From: Candidatus Poribacteria bacterium | GTDB taxonomy: Bacteria; Poribacteria; WGA-4E; WGA-3G | Assembly: GCA_022823085.1 (NCBI GenBank) | Contig: JAJDXV010000155.1 | Span: forward strand, 1 to 38,041 | Length of the DNA stretch: 38,041 nucleotides | Direction of reading: 5' to 3' | Shown here: one piece after another, positions 23,448 to 32,638 of the stretch | Position numbering within the stretch: the stretch's first letter is position 1 | Layout: every line of letters begins with the position of its first letter | Translations under genes and position numbers: made by a program | The notes under the pieces: generated by a model | What the model was told of the DNA's origin: nothing | Database searches by the model: none | Seen by the model: only the letters and a program-made list of their open reading frames with translations

Positions 23448-25328
23448 ATGAAACAGAGAAAGCGAATACTATCTATTTTCGGAGTCTTGCTGCTGCTTTC
23501 TATCGCGCCTTTCGCATTCGCACAAAAAGCGTGGGAAACGGTCAGCGAGTCCAAGTGGCAAGCAAGCTTTTCCGATGTCTTTTTTGTTGATGACCAACAC
23601 GGGTGGATCGTCGGAAGCAACGCAACAATTCTACATACCAAGGACGGCGGCGCAACATGGAACCAGCAACCGCTACCACTTGAGGTCGAACTAAAAAAGA
23701 TCCGGTTTATTGACCCACAAGTCGGTTGGGCAGTCGGCGATAACGGCACTGTACTGAAGACAACAGATGGCGGACAGACATGGATGAAAAAGAATACAGG
23801 CACCAGAACCGCACTTTTAGCCGTCACCTTTGCCGATAAAGACCACGGATGGGCAAGCGGAGACGGTGGACTCATTATCAACACAGAAAACGGTGGTACC
23901 ACGTGGGTACAACAAGCCATTGATACCAATAATACAATCGAAGGTATCGACTTTGTCAGTCCCGAAATCGGTTGGGCAGCAGGCGGTGGTGGAACCATCC
24001 TTCATACCAGCAACGGTGGACAGACATGGGAATTCCAGACCAGTGCAACCGTCAATACACTCGATGCCATTTCCATGCTAAACAACAAAGTCGGATGGTC
24101 GGTCGGTGCCGGTGGCGCCGTCGTCGCAACCGTTGACGGTAAAGAATGGGTCGTTCAAGAGAGCAGAGTCCCAAACTCTAACGGAATGCCCGAACCGATC
24201 TGGGACGTTCACTTTGCTGATGAAAATATCGGTATCGCCGCCGCAGAATTCGGGGTCATCCTTCGAACAAACGATGGCGGAAAAACTTGGGCACCGCTTG
24301 AAACGCGCCCTGTCGCCGCACGCCTTCAAGGCGTTCACATGCTCAGCACAACCGAAGCATGGATCGTCGGTGATAAGGCTACTATCCTCCACACCACAGA
24401 TGGCGGCGAAACCTGGAACATCATCTCAAGTACAAGCGAACTTCGTGCCGCCTATTTCTATGATGACATGCTCGGTTGGGCAGTCGGTCTCGCAGGCAGC
24501 GTCTTACATACCAATGACGGCGGCGAAACATGGAAACCACAAAATAGTGGAAACGTTTTTGAACTTTTCGGTGTCGGATTCGTTGATGCAAACAAAGGTT
24601 ATATCGTCGGAAGCAACGCCGCATTGGCGGAAACGAAAGACGGCGGCATGACTTGGAGCAGTGTCAGTGACGCAAGCGACGAAGGCCACGGTAGAGCCGA
24701 ACGCATCCAATTCAATGACCCGATGACCAGTTGGAAAAGTGCTATGGGGTCCTACGCCATGAGTTTCGGCACCCCAACACACGCATGGGCAGTCGGTGAA
24801 ACCGGCAGAATCATGCACACCAGCGATGCCGGCGGAACATGGATCGGGCAAGATTGTGACCCCATGATGACAGGCGCAGGCTTTAATAACCTCTACGGCG
24901 TTCACTTCATAAACGATAAAGTCGGTTGGGTCGTCGGAGATGCCGGAACCATCGCAAAAACAGCCGATGGCGGACTTAGCTGGACACCCATACTGCAAGG
25001 GCCACGCTGGAACGATATCCATGCCGTAGACGAACAGAACGCATGGGTCGCCGGTGAACTCGGATCTATTATGGTAACCACGGATGGCGGGAACACATGG
25101 ATCGACCAGAATGTGCCAACCGACCTGAACCTCAATGCCATTCTCTTCCGCGATGCCAAAGAAGGTTGGGCAGTCGGAGACAACGGCGTTATCCTTTATA
25201 CAACCGATGGCGGTGTTACATGGCTCATACAGCAGTCACCAACCTCAAGCAATCTTCGTGACCTCGTTCAAACACCGAGTGGTCAACTCTGGGCAATCGG
25301 CGACGCTACAACTATTATTCGGTACTAA
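23448..25328 (+). CDS. YCF48/BNR-repeat beta-propeller protein, exported
   Basis: 626 residues from ATG 23448; a TTG immediately before it is ignored. No good ribosome site is present. A signal peptide (ILSIFGVLLLLSIAPFAFA) ends at Gln. The mature protein is about 13 repeats of roughly 45 residues, each with a GWxVG segment and a DGGxTW turn (DGGATWNQQ, DGGQTWMKK, NGGTTWVQQ, DGGETWKPQ, DGGNTWIDQ and so on). This pattern is typical of photosystem II stability factor HCF136/YCF48-like propellers and of sortilin/sialidase-type Asp-box repeats. In non-photosynthetic bacteria such proteins are exported and of unknown role, and no photosynthesis genes are present here. The repeats may form two propellers. 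It is followed after 117 bp by tolC, possibly in one transcript. Confidence 0.88.
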   Translation: MKQRKRILSIFGVLLLLSIAPFAFAQKAWETVSESKWQASFSDVFFVDDQHGWIVGSNATILHTKDGGATWNQQPLPLEVELKKIRFIDPQVGWAVGDNGTVLKTTDGGQTWMKKNTGTRTALLAVTFADKDHGWASGDGGLIINTENGGTTWVQQAIDTNNTIEGIDFVSPEIGWAAGGGGTILHTSNGGQTWEFQTSATVNTLDAISMLNNKVGWSVGAGGAVVATVDGKEWVVQESRVPNSNGMPEPIWDVHFADENIGIAAAEFGVILRTNDGGKTWAPLETRPVAARLQGVHMLSTTEAWIVGDKATILHTTDGGETWNIISSTSELRAAYFYDDMLGWAVGLAGSVLHTNDGGETWKPQNSGNVFELFGVGFVDANKGYIVGSNAALAETKDGGMTWSSVSDASDEGHGRAERIQFNDPMTSWKSAMGSYAMSFGTPTHAWAVGETGRIMHTSDAGGTWIGQDCDPMMTGAGFNNLYGVHFINDKVGWVVGDAGTIAKTADGGLSWTPILQGPRWNDIHAVDEQNAWVAGELGSIMVTTDGGNTWIDQNVPTDLNLNAILFRDAKEGWAVGDNGVILYTTDGGVTWLIQQSPTSSNLRDLVQTPSGQLWAIGDATTIIRY

Positions 25329-25445
25329 ATACAGGCTACGTAGATATGGGTGCGCAGCAATTGCTCACCCATGTTTACGCCCCAACACTTATGAATCTAT
25401 CTCCACAAAAACCCTCTGTATCTAACATTGGAGGATACAACCGCA

Positions 25446-26846
25446 ATGAACCCACTACGGTTCCACCACTTTTTATTTTTTGGAACCTTTCTAATATTTC
25501 TAATAAACCTATCCGCCGCGGCACAAGAAACACAGCGTCTGACGTTAGAAGAGAGCATTGAGATTGCGAAAGAAAACAACCTGACTGTTCAAACGGCTGA
25601 GCAAAATCTAAAAGCCGCCGAGGCGCAAGTCCGTACCGCACGCGCAGGGCTCTTGCCAAGAATTACAGCAAACGGAAACTACACCTATTTTAAAGATATA
25701 CAAAAGTCCGTAATTCAAGCCGAAGGCGGTTTCGGTTTCCCGATGCCGGGTGAAGAAACAGACGAAATGCCACAGCCGAGCACCGATAACGAAGCCGATC
25801 TGATTGAACTCGAGTTTGGGGCACACCATAACCTTCAAGGCACGCTCAACCTCACGCAACCGATCTTCGCTTGGGGGCGCTACTATTACGGATACCAAGC
25901 CGCAAAACTCAACTATCAGGCAGTCCAACAGGATGTTAATGCCGCGTACAATCAACTCCGTTTGGATGTATCCGAAGCGTTCTACGGCGTATTGATCGCG
26001 CAAGAGTTCGTACGAGTCGCACAACAAAGTGTCACCCTTGTCGAAAAGCAACTCGGAATCGCTGAAACATCCCTTCAGGCAGGTGCCGCAACCGATTTTG
26101 ATGTGCTGCGAGCAAAGGTCCAACTTGCAAACGCGCAATCCCAACTCGTGCGTGTCGAAAACGCCGCGGTAACTGCCAAAGACGCATATAAAACAGTCCT
26201 TAACATACCCCTCATCGAAAATGTATCTGTTAAAGGCACACTTGAAATCCGAGAAAAACAGCAGATGCCACCCCTAAATCTTGATACACTTATAGAACAA
26301 GCACTTAAAAACCGTCCGGAGGTCCACCGCACGCAATTCGGCGAACACGCAGCACAAAAACAGATTGATGTTGCCAAAACTCGCAGACTTCCTGACCTCG
26401 GCTTCTTCACAAACTATCAGATCTCACAGAACGAAAGACTCACGCAGATGAACCGGATTTGGAGCCTCGGTGTCCAAATCAATATCCCCATTTTTGATGG
26501 GTTCGCAACCAGCGCAGCTATCCAACAATCCGAATCCGTTTTGAAACAACTCCAACTCGGTGGCGCACAAGTCAAAACAGGTGTTGAGTTTGAAGTACGC
26601 AATGCCTACCTCAACCTAATCGGCGCACAGACACGGATTGAAGTCCAACGCGAAGCAGTCACCCAAGCACAGGAGAGCGTACGTATCGCGAATCTTCAAT
26701 TCCAAAATGGGATCATTACGACTGTCGCTTTGACCGACACGCAACTCGCATTGGCACAAGCAGAAGTCAATCGCCTGCAGGCATACCACGATTACGTCGT
26801 CGGCTTGGCAAGATTAGAAAAAGCAATCGGGCAAACCCTACAATAA
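25446..26846 (+). CDS. TolC-family outer membrane efflux protein
   Basis: 466 residues from ATG 25446 with TTGGAGG about 11 nt upstream; the frame opens earlier at TTG 25428. The signal peptide ends SAAAQ. Two internally similar halves follow, the hallmark of the TolC fold: half 1 starts LTLEESIEIAKENNLTVQTA and includes LNLTQPIFAWGRYYYG and YNQLRLDVSEAFYGVLIAQE; half 2 starts LDTLIEQALKNRPEVHRT and includes LGVQINIPIFDGFATSAAIQ and VRNAYLNLIGAQTRIEVQ. Trimers form the outer-membrane exit duct of tripartite pumps or type I secretion. The stop codon sits at a MITE insertion site whose target duplication preserves it. A HlyD-like adaptor follows 280 bp downstream, but no inner-membrane pump gene is in the window. 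Confidence 0.93.
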   Translation: MNPLRFHHFLFFGTFLIFLINLSAAAQETQRLTLEESIEIAKENNLTVQTAEQNLKAAEAQVRTARAGLLPRITANGNYTYFKDIQKSVIQAEGGFGFPMPGEETDEMPQPSTDNEADLIELEFGAHHNLQGTLNLTQPIFAWGRYYYGYQAAKLNYQAVQQDVNAAYNQLRLDVSEAFYGVLIAQEFVRVAQQSVTLVEKQLGIAETSLQAGAATDFDVLRAKVQLANAQSQLVRVENAAVTAKDAYKTVLNIPLIENVSVKGTLEIREKQQMPPLNLDTLIEQALKNRPEVHRTQFGEHAAQKQIDVAKTRRLPDLGFFTNYQISQNERLTQMNRIWSLGVQINIPIFDGFATSAAIQQSESVLKQLQLGGAQVKTGVEFEVRNAYLNLIGAQTRIEVQREAVTQAQESVRIANLQFQNGIITTVALTDTQLALAQAEVNRLQAYHDYVVGLARLEKAIGQTLQ

Positions 26847-26970
26847 ACAGGACTTACGCATGATGCTCTTTTGTACCATAACCTGTTAGTTTGTGCTCCC
26901 AAAATGCTGTGTTTGCCGGAAAATTTCATCTAACACAACCGCCTACAGCCAAAAATTGCGTAAGTCCTGT
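26847..26970. mobile_element. 124-bp MITE with 14-bp inverted repeats and 5-bp target duplication
   Basis: Terminal repeats ACAGGACTTACGCA (26847-26860) and TGCGTAAGTCCTGT (26957-26970) are perfect inverted copies. AATAA occurs directly on both sides (26842-26846 and 26971-26975), as a target-site duplication. The interior has no open frame. The element inserted exactly at the tolC stop, and the duplicated AATAA keeps the TAA intact. Related repeat ends lie at 127-139 and 1932-1943. Confidence 0.8.
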
Positions 26971-27018
26971 AATAAACAGACACTTATTTAATTTGGTAAT
27001 GCATCAAAAACCTCTTAT

Positions 27019-27086
27019 GGTAGGAGCGAGTGTTTTTGCTGAAGAAACGCCCCAGCAAAAACGGTGTTTCTTACGCTCGCGATCCT
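27019..27086. repeat. REP-like palindromic element
   Basis: GGTAGGAGCGAG (27019-27030) and CGCTCGCGATCC (27074-27085) flank an internal inverted repeat (TTTTTGCTG 27033-27041 with CAGCAAAAA 27053-27061). It shares its ends with the copies at 23372 and 36507. It lies in the tolC-adaptor spacer. Confidence 0.55.
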
Positions 27087-27126
27087 CAACTTAAAAAATG
27101 TCGGCTTAAAAATAAGGAGAAATAAA

Positions 27127-28737
27127 TTGAAAAAGGTACTGATTATCATCCTCATAGTCCTAGCGCTCGCAGCGGTCCTTGTCTTGCCGCGGTTCCTGAA
27201 ATCGCCGAACCCAGAAATGGAACAGATGGAATCCGCAGCCGTACTTAAACCTGTCGAAATCGCAAAAGCAAAACGCGGCGAAATCCGTTCCGAACTCGAC
27301 TTGTCCGGCACAATTCAAGCAGAATCACAGGTTAACGTCTTCCCGAAGATCGCCGGTCGTATTATTGAACTAAACATTGACGAAGGCGACACCGTAAAGA
27401 AAGATGAACCGCTTGCAACTATAGAACGTGAAGAATTAGAACTCTCAGTCCAACAAGCCGAGGCGACGCTTGAAGCGGCAGAAACCGCCTACTCACAAGC
27501 ACAGCAGCTCGCGGAGGTACGCGTCCACGCACAAGTTACACAGGCGAGGGCACAACTTCGAGCCGCTGAAATCGCGCTTCAGCAAGTCGTGGACCTCTCC
27601 GAAATCCGAACGGTCACACAGATTGATCAGGCACAAGCCGCCTTGGGATCGCTCGTCGCGAACCTCGAAAAAATTAAAAGCGGCGCACGAGAGGAAGACA
27701 GACGACAGGCAGAAGCCGGGTTGAGTCAAGCCGAGGCAAACCTCGCTAATGCCAGAAGCAACCACACCCGGATGCTCCAACTCTTTGAAAACGGTGCAAT
27801 CAGCCAACAATCCCTTGAGGGCGCCAAAACACAATTGGACATCGCCATCGCACAGCATAAGATCGCTTCAGAACAACTCCTATTGATTGATAACGGCGCA
27901 CGTACCGAAGATATCCAAGCAATGGAAGCACAGGTACAACAAGCAGAAGCCGCCTTACGCCTTGCACAATCGCAAGCCGCTACGAAAACATGGCAGAAAG
28001 ACATAGAACTCGCCCGTTCACAGGTCGAAACCGCACATGCTGGACTGATGTCCGCCGAAGCCTTGGAGAACGCCAAAAGTTGGCAAGCAGAAATCACATC
28101 AGCGAAAACGGCACGCACACAAGCAGAAGTCGCGCTCAGGTTGGCACAAAAACGCCTCAAGGACGCTACAATCAACGCACCAATTTCTGGCATCGTCTCC
28201 AAACGCCACTTAGATTTAGGCGGAATGGCAGTACCGACAGCACCGCTCTTCGAGATCGTCAATATCGATACAGTGAAAGCCTCCGTTGATGTCATTGAGG
28301 CACAATTGAGCGAATTACAACTCAATCAGCAGGCTATAATAGAAATTGATGGGATAGAGACACCGATGTCCGGTAGCATCGTTTTCATCAGTCCGACCTT
28401 AGAAGTCATGCGGCGCACCGCAAAAGTTGAAATCCTTATCGACAATCCCGAAGGAACCATCAAACCGGGGATGTTCGCGAAAGTCACCGTACCTGTCAAG
28501 GTCCACACGGATGCAATCATCATCTCGCGCACCTCACTCATCGGCGATACTGACGCAAAGTCCCAAAATGTTTTCGTCGTTGAGAACGGCGTAAGTCAAC
28601 GCCGTCCTGTAGAAGTCGGGCTCTTACGCGGTAGTGAAGCGGAGGTACTCAGCGGAATCGCTGAAGGCGAAGCCATCGTCACAGCCGGACAACACTCTCT
28701 GAAAGATGGTGAAAGTGTTAGGATCGTCAACCCATAA
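27127..28737 (+). CDS. HlyD/RND-type periplasmic adaptor (membrane fusion protein)
   Basis: 536 residues. Start TTG 27127 is chosen because AAGGAG is 7 nt upstream; the open frame extends to 27064 but that part lies in a repeat. One N-terminal membrane anchor (VLIIILIVLALAAVLVLPRF) precedes a lipoyl half-motif (VFPKIAGRIIELNIDEGDTVKKDEPLA in part). Then comes an unusually long Ala/Gln/Glu-rich alpha-helical hairpin (about residues 110-330, with several QAEA-type heptad blocks). The second lipoyl half follows (LKDATINAPISGIVSKRHLD), then beta-barrel and membrane-proximal domains (GIETPMSGSIVFISPTLEV, GTIKPGMFAKVTVPV). Adaptors of this type bridge an inner-membrane pump and TolC. The hairpin is about twice the length of that in AcrA-like proteins, so it could contact TolC across a wide periplasm. 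A long-hairpin HlyD-like role is equally possible. Confidence 0.92.
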   Translation: MKKVLIIILIVLALAAVLVLPRFLKSPNPEMEQMESAAVLKPVEIAKAKRGEIRSELDLSGTIQAESQVNVFPKIAGRIIELNIDEGDTVKKDEPLATIEREELELSVQQAEATLEAAETAYSQAQQLAEVRVHAQVTQARAQLRAAEIALQQVVDLSEIRTVTQIDQAQAALGSLVANLEKIKSGAREEDRRQAEAGLSQAEANLANARSNHTRMLQLFENGAISQQSLEGAKTQLDIAIAQHKIASEQLLLIDNGARTEDIQAMEAQVQQAEAALRLAQSQAATKTWQKDIELARSQVETAHAGLMSAEALENAKSWQAEITSAKTARTQAEVALRLAQKRLKDATINAPISGIVSKRHLDLGGMAVPTAPLFEIVNIDTVKASVDVIEAQLSELQLNQQAIIEIDGIETPMSGSIVFISPTLEVMRRTAKVEILIDNPEGTIKPGMFAKVTVPVKVHTDAIIISRTSLIGDTDAKSQNVFVVENGVSQRRPVEVGLLRGSEAEVLSGIAEGEAIVTAGQHSLKDGESVRIVNP

Positions 28738-28750
28738 CGCCTCCTTTGCA

Positions 28751-28778
28751 GGCGCGGTTCCAAACCTCGCCCGTTTTT
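28751..28778 (+). terminator. Terminator of the tolC-adaptor unit
   Basis: A 7-bp stem with one mismatch (GGCGCGG with CCTCGCC, 7-nt loop) is followed by CGTTTTTG, 14 nt past the adaptor stop. The core resembles the GGCGAGG...CCTCGCC palindromes at 13951 and 20125. Confidence 0.6.
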
Positions 28779-28804
28779 GAAAAATAAAAAAAAATAAAAA
28801 AGAC

Positions 28805-28833
28805 TTGATAAATTCAACCAATTAATGTAGCAT
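28805..28833 (+). promoter_or_regulatory. Promoter of the GHMP kinase gene
   Basis: -35 TTGATA (28805-28810), 17-bp spacer, -10 TAGCAT (28828-28833). Transcription would start near 28840, after the first possible TTG codon, supporting a downstream start at 28962 and a leader of about 120 nt. Confidence 0.4.
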
Positions 28834-28961
28834 TGACGATAAGCATCTATCCAAGGCGTGGATTTTGGAGAAAAACCCGTGTACCCAAACCAGACACGCC
28901 AGAATTTGAGAAAGGGGTAGCGAAAAACAACCGTATAAGAAAGTCTTCGTTGGAAAGAGAA

Positions 28962-30464
28962 ATGAAAGTAGAACAACTCCACGGTCCTAAAGTAAAATCC
29001 TTTCAGGTCCTTGAGTTAGAATACCTTTTACAGGAAGATTCACCAGAAATCTTCTCAACCTTCGGTTTACAAAAAGGCGGACAGGTCATTGTCACGCAGG
29101 CACCAGCAAGACTTGATATTATGGGGGGCGTTGCGGATTACTGCGGCGCGAATGTCTTTGAGATGACGCTTGACCGCACCGCAATCGCCGCGTGCCAAGC
29201 CAGAGCGGACAGAAACCTTTGCGCCATTACACTCCGCGCAGGAAGCCAATTTAAACCAAACTTTCATCTTTCGCTTGATAACTTCTATACCAACGGCACC
29301 CTCAAAACTTATACACAGATGCAGGAACACTTCAACCAAGAACCGAGCACGGCATGGGCAAGCTACATACTCGGCGCGTTTTATGTACTCCTCAAGGAAG
29401 AAAAAATTGACCAGCTGCCTCACGGTGCTACTCTAATTATCAAAAGCGATATTCCGATAGGCGGCGGCATCGCATCCTCTGCCGCTGTCGAAGTCGCAAC
29501 CTTGATGGCTATTAATCAACTCTATAAATTAGGACTCGGCGCATTGGAGATAGCGCGTCTTGCACAAATCGTCGAGAATCGGGTCGCCGGCGCACCCTGC
29601 GGAATCATGGACCAAGTAACTGTTACCGCTGGCACTTCAACAAAAATTCTCTCGATCCTTTGTCAACCAGACAAGATTCTCGAATCTGTTGCGTGCCCTT
29701 CAAACGTCCGTTTCATCGGTATCTACACAAAGGTCCGAAGAAGCACATCAAGCACCGCCTATATTGACACACGCATCGGGGCCTTCATGGGATTGACAAT
29801 CTTAAAGGACGCTTTCAAATCGTCTACCGATAAAAGCAACGAGACGCACAATATCTCGGAGGCGTTGGCAGATAACTACCTGTGCAATATTTCTGTCCCC
29901 GAATTTCGTCAGCAGTGCCAACAGCTATTACCTGAAGAAATACTTGGCGAAGAATTTCTCGAAAAGTACGGCGAAACCGTTGATACAGCGACGCAGGTGA
30001 AACCAGAAAAACGCTATCCCGTGAAAAGCCGAGTCGAACACATGATTTATGAAAACGCGCGGACCAGCCAATTTATCACCATGATAAAAAACGCTGGCAA
30101 CGACCGAGAACATATCCAAACCTATCTCGGGAAAGCAGGGAAACTTATGTATGAATCCAACGCAAGTTACCGCGACCTCGCAGGACTCGGTTCACCCGAA
30201 GTTGATGGACTCGTCAGCATCGCTGAAAAAATTGGAGAACAAGGTGGTATCTACGGAGCCAAGATTACCGGGGGCGGCGGCGGAGGCACCGTCGCACTGC
30301 TCTGTTACGGGAACATCGAAAATTCGCTGACGCAAGTCCTCGCCGCCTACAAACTCGCTTGGGGTATTGATGCTGAACTCATCAGAGGGAACGCACCCGG
30401 CGCGTATGAATTCGGACACATTTTATGGGAACTGAAACACAGCGAACCACCAACACATTTCTAA
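28962..30464 (+). CDS. GHMP-family sugar kinase (galactokinase / L-arabinokinase-like)
   Basis: 500 residues from ATG 28962 (GGAAAGAGA just upstream). An open frame runs back to TTG 28833, but those codons look leader-like and overlap the predicted promoter. Motif 1 QAPARLDIMGGVADYCG, motif 2 SDIPIGGGIASSAAVEVATL (phosphate-binding loop), GAPCGIMDQVTVTAG (galactokinase-type substrate loop with catalytic Asp), and motif 3 GAKITGGGGGGTVALL are all intact. Phosphorylates a sugar at C1 using ATP. The MGGVADYCG variant, where galactokinase has GEHTDYN, is the type seen in plant L-arabinokinase and bacterial relatives. At 500 residues it is longer than galactokinase (about 390), with the extra material between motifs 2 and 3. 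The substrate is inferred as a pentose or hexose. Confidence 0.88.
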   Translation: MKVEQLHGPKVKSFQVLELEYLLQEDSPEIFSTFGLQKGGQVIVTQAPARLDIMGGVADYCGANVFEMTLDRTAIAACQARADRNLCAITLRAGSQFKPNFHLSLDNFYTNGTLKTYTQMQEHFNQEPSTAWASYILGAFYVLLKEEKIDQLPHGATLIIKSDIPIGGGIASSAAVEVATLMAINQLYKLGLGALEIARLAQIVENRVAGAPCGIMDQVTVTAGTSTKILSILCQPDKILESVACPSNVRFIGIYTKVRRSTSSTAYIDTRIGAFMGLTILKDAFKSSTDKSNETHNISEALADNYLCNISVPEFRQQCQQLLPEEILGEEFLEKYGETVDTATQVKPEKRYPVKSRVEHMIYENARTSQFITMIKNAGNDREHIQTYLGKAGKLMYESNASYRDLAGLGSPEVDGLVSIAEKIGEQGGIYGAKITGGGGGGTVALLCYGNIENSLTQVLAAYKLAWGIDAELIRGNAPGAYEFGHILWELKHSEPPTHF

Positions 30465-30573
30465 CGAATGGCTGTCGGCACTCCCGGCGGTAGCTACGTA
30501 ACCTTAACCAGAAACCTGCCGATTACTGACCACTGATGGTTTCCGACTGCGAAAAAGAAAGCGAAAATAGACT

Positions 30574-32535
30574 GTGCAAAATCAAAACGGGCAAGACCAA
30601 CACCGCGCATCCGGTGTCACATGGCGTGCCATACTTATCGGGATACTCCTAATCCCACCTAATGTCTTTTGGGTCATTGAGGTAGAGTGCGTCTGGCACT
30701 CCGGACACCCAACGACGATTTCCCTCTTCTGGAACGTCGTTCTCAATATCTTTTTCCTCATCTTGATCAACCTTTTCCTCAAGCGGACCATCCCCCGTGC
30801 AGCGTTGACACAAGGTGAGATGATTACCATTTATGCCATGCTCTCTATCGCCTCAGGCTTGGCAGGACACGATACACTGGCTTTGACGATTCCAGCACTC
30901 CCCCACGCCTTCTGGTTCGCAACGCTTGAAAACGACTGGGCGGACATGTTCCACAGCTACATCCCGCAGCACCTTGTCGTCGCCGATAGAGAAATTATCC
31001 GTGGGTTTTATGAAGGCAACACACCGTTTTACAACGCTAAAATCGGCGGCGCATGGATAGGACCCACATTGTGGTGGACATCCTTCATTCTTGCCCTCGG
31101 TAGTATCATGATCTGCATAAATGTCCTGATTCGGAAACAGTGGACAGAACACGAGAAACTCGCATATCCGATCATCCAACTCCCAATGGCAATTACGGAA
31201 GGCGGCGGGACAGCACAACTCTTCCGAAACCGGATACTCTGGTACGGGTTCATCGCTGCAGCACTCCTGAATATCTGGCACGGCTTGGCGCATTTTTTCC
31301 CCGTACTGCCAGACTTCAGTGTCCGACACAATGCACGGAACTGGGGAACTTTCTTCACAGAGAAACCCTGGAACGCTGTCGGCAATATTCCTGTCCCACT
31401 TTACCCGTTTGTCATCGGTCTCGGGTTCCTATTACCCTTAGACCTCTCTTTCTCGCTCTGGTTCTTCTACCTCTTTGAGAAGGCACAGCGCGTCTTCGGC
31501 AGCGCAGTCGGGATCCCCGCACCCTTCCCCTACGGCAGTGAACAGTCAATCGGCGGTTGGATGGCGGTCTTTGTTATCGCATTGCTCGTCACGCGCAGAC
31601 ATCTCGTCAATGTTGTCCGTACGATCTTCGGCAGGTCCGGCGGCATCGACGACTCACAAGAGCCTATCCGATACAGGACAGCACTCCTGCTTATTGTGCT
31701 CGCGAGTCTTTACATCATCTGGTTCTGTCTGCACGCCGGTATGACGCTCCCGATTATTCTCCCCTTCTTCGCCTTCTTTTATGCCATCTCAATAGCCATT
31801 ACGCGGGTCCGAGCGGAACTCGGACCACCCGCACATGAAATGGCAGGGATGTGTAACGCACAGCAGTTCTTAGTCAATATCCTTGGGACGCGACGCATCG
31901 GGCCAAACAATCTAACCGTTTTTCCATACTTCTGGTTTTTCAGCGGACGCGGCTACCGCGAACACATCATGCCACATCAACTTGAAGCCTTCAAGATGGC
32001 GGAACGCGCAAATATGAACACAAAACGGCTCGTGTTGGCAATGATCATTGCCCTAGTCCTCGGCTCCCTCGCCTCGTTCTGGGCAACGCTGAGCGAACTT
32101 TACCGACTCGGCGGCGCAGTCACAGGCGCAGGTGGTGGTGTCGGACCCTCAGTCGGACATATCGGCCAATTCGGGTGGCTCGCAGGTCTGTTCGCGTTTC
32201 CGCGCGACCCGAATATCCCCGCAATCGGATTTATGGCAGGCGGCATGGGGTTCACATTCCTCCTCATGTTCATGCGGATGCGCTTCATCTGGTGGCCCCT
32301 ACACCCCGCAGGATACCCGATCTCTATGACGTTCGGGGTCGGCTATTTCTGGAGCTGCCTCGTTATTAGCAGTGTCCTCAAATGGTTCGCACTCCGATTC
32401 GGAGGACCCAGCACCTATCGAACAATGGTTTTCTTCTTCTTCGGGGTCATCCTCGGTGAATACTGCGTCGGCGCGTTCTGGAGCGTCTTGAGCGTCATCA
32501 TACGCGCACCGATCTACGATTTCGCACCGGGTTAA
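30574..32535 (+). CDS. DUF6785-type polytopic membrane protein (OPT-like)
   Basis: 653 residues from GTG 30574. At least twelve hydrophobic segments can be traced (for example WRAILIGILLIPPNVFWVIEV, VVLNIFFLILINLFL, WWTSFILALGSIMICINVLI, FVIALLV, LLLIVLASLYIIWFCLHA, MVFFFFGVILGEYCVGAFW). Polar loops contain EHEKLAYPIIQLPMAITEGG and GPPAHEMAGMCNAQQFLVN. The first loop motif, with nearby glycine-rich segments, resembles the fused DUF6785/DUF6784 proteins found in Planctomycetes and Poribacteria, distantly related to oligopeptide transporters. Transport is inferred, the substrate unknown. The start has no strong ribosome site. It is flanked by non-transport genes, so there is no evident operon. 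Confidence 0.82.
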   Translation: MQNQNGQDQHRASGVTWRAILIGILLIPPNVFWVIEVECVWHSGHPTTISLFWNVVLNIFFLILINLFLKRTIPRAALTQGEMITIYAMLSIASGLAGHDTLALTIPALPHAFWFATLENDWADMFHSYIPQHLVVADREIIRGFYEGNTPFYNAKIGGAWIGPTLWWTSFILALGSIMICINVLIRKQWTEHEKLAYPIIQLPMAITEGGGTAQLFRNRILWYGFIAAALLNIWHGLAHFFPVLPDFSVRHNARNWGTFFTEKPWNAVGNIPVPLYPFVIGLGFLLPLDLSFSLWFFYLFEKAQRVFGSAVGIPAPFPYGSEQSIGGWMAVFVIALLVTRRHLVNVVRTIFGRSGGIDDSQEPIRYRTALLLIVLASLYIIWFCLHAGMTLPIILPFFAFFYAISIAITRVRAELGPPAHEMAGMCNAQQFLVNILGTRRIGPNNLTVFPYFWFFSGRGYREHIMPHQLEAFKMAERANMNTKRLVLAMIIALVLGSLASFWATLSELYRLGGAVTGAGGGVGPSVGHIGQFGWLAGLFAFPRDPNIPAIGFMAGGMGFTFLLMFMRMRFIWWPLHPAGYPISMTFGVGYFWSCLVISSVLKWFALRFGGPSTYRTMVFFFFGVILGEYCVGAFWSVLSVIIRAPIYDFAPG

Positions 32536-32638
32536 AGTGTTTTTCGGTGTAGTCTTCTTCCACTGTTAGTGTCCTTGTAATCGCACCGTCGGTGTTATAG
32601 TGACAGAGATACATCTTTTAGAGTTGTACATATCCTCA

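Noticed and set aside
23405..23998. 197-codon minus-strand frame over the YCF48-like gene
   Set aside because: Ser/Pro-rich antisense reading of repeated GGXTW codons, a by-product of the propeller repeats.
23448..25328. Photosystem II assembly role for the YCF48-like protein
   Set aside because: No photosynthesis genes nearby. The repeat is shared by many exported propellers of unrelated function.
28833..28961. N-terminal extension of the GHMP kinase
   Set aside because: Begins with TTG at the predicted -10 hexamer and has no family similarity.
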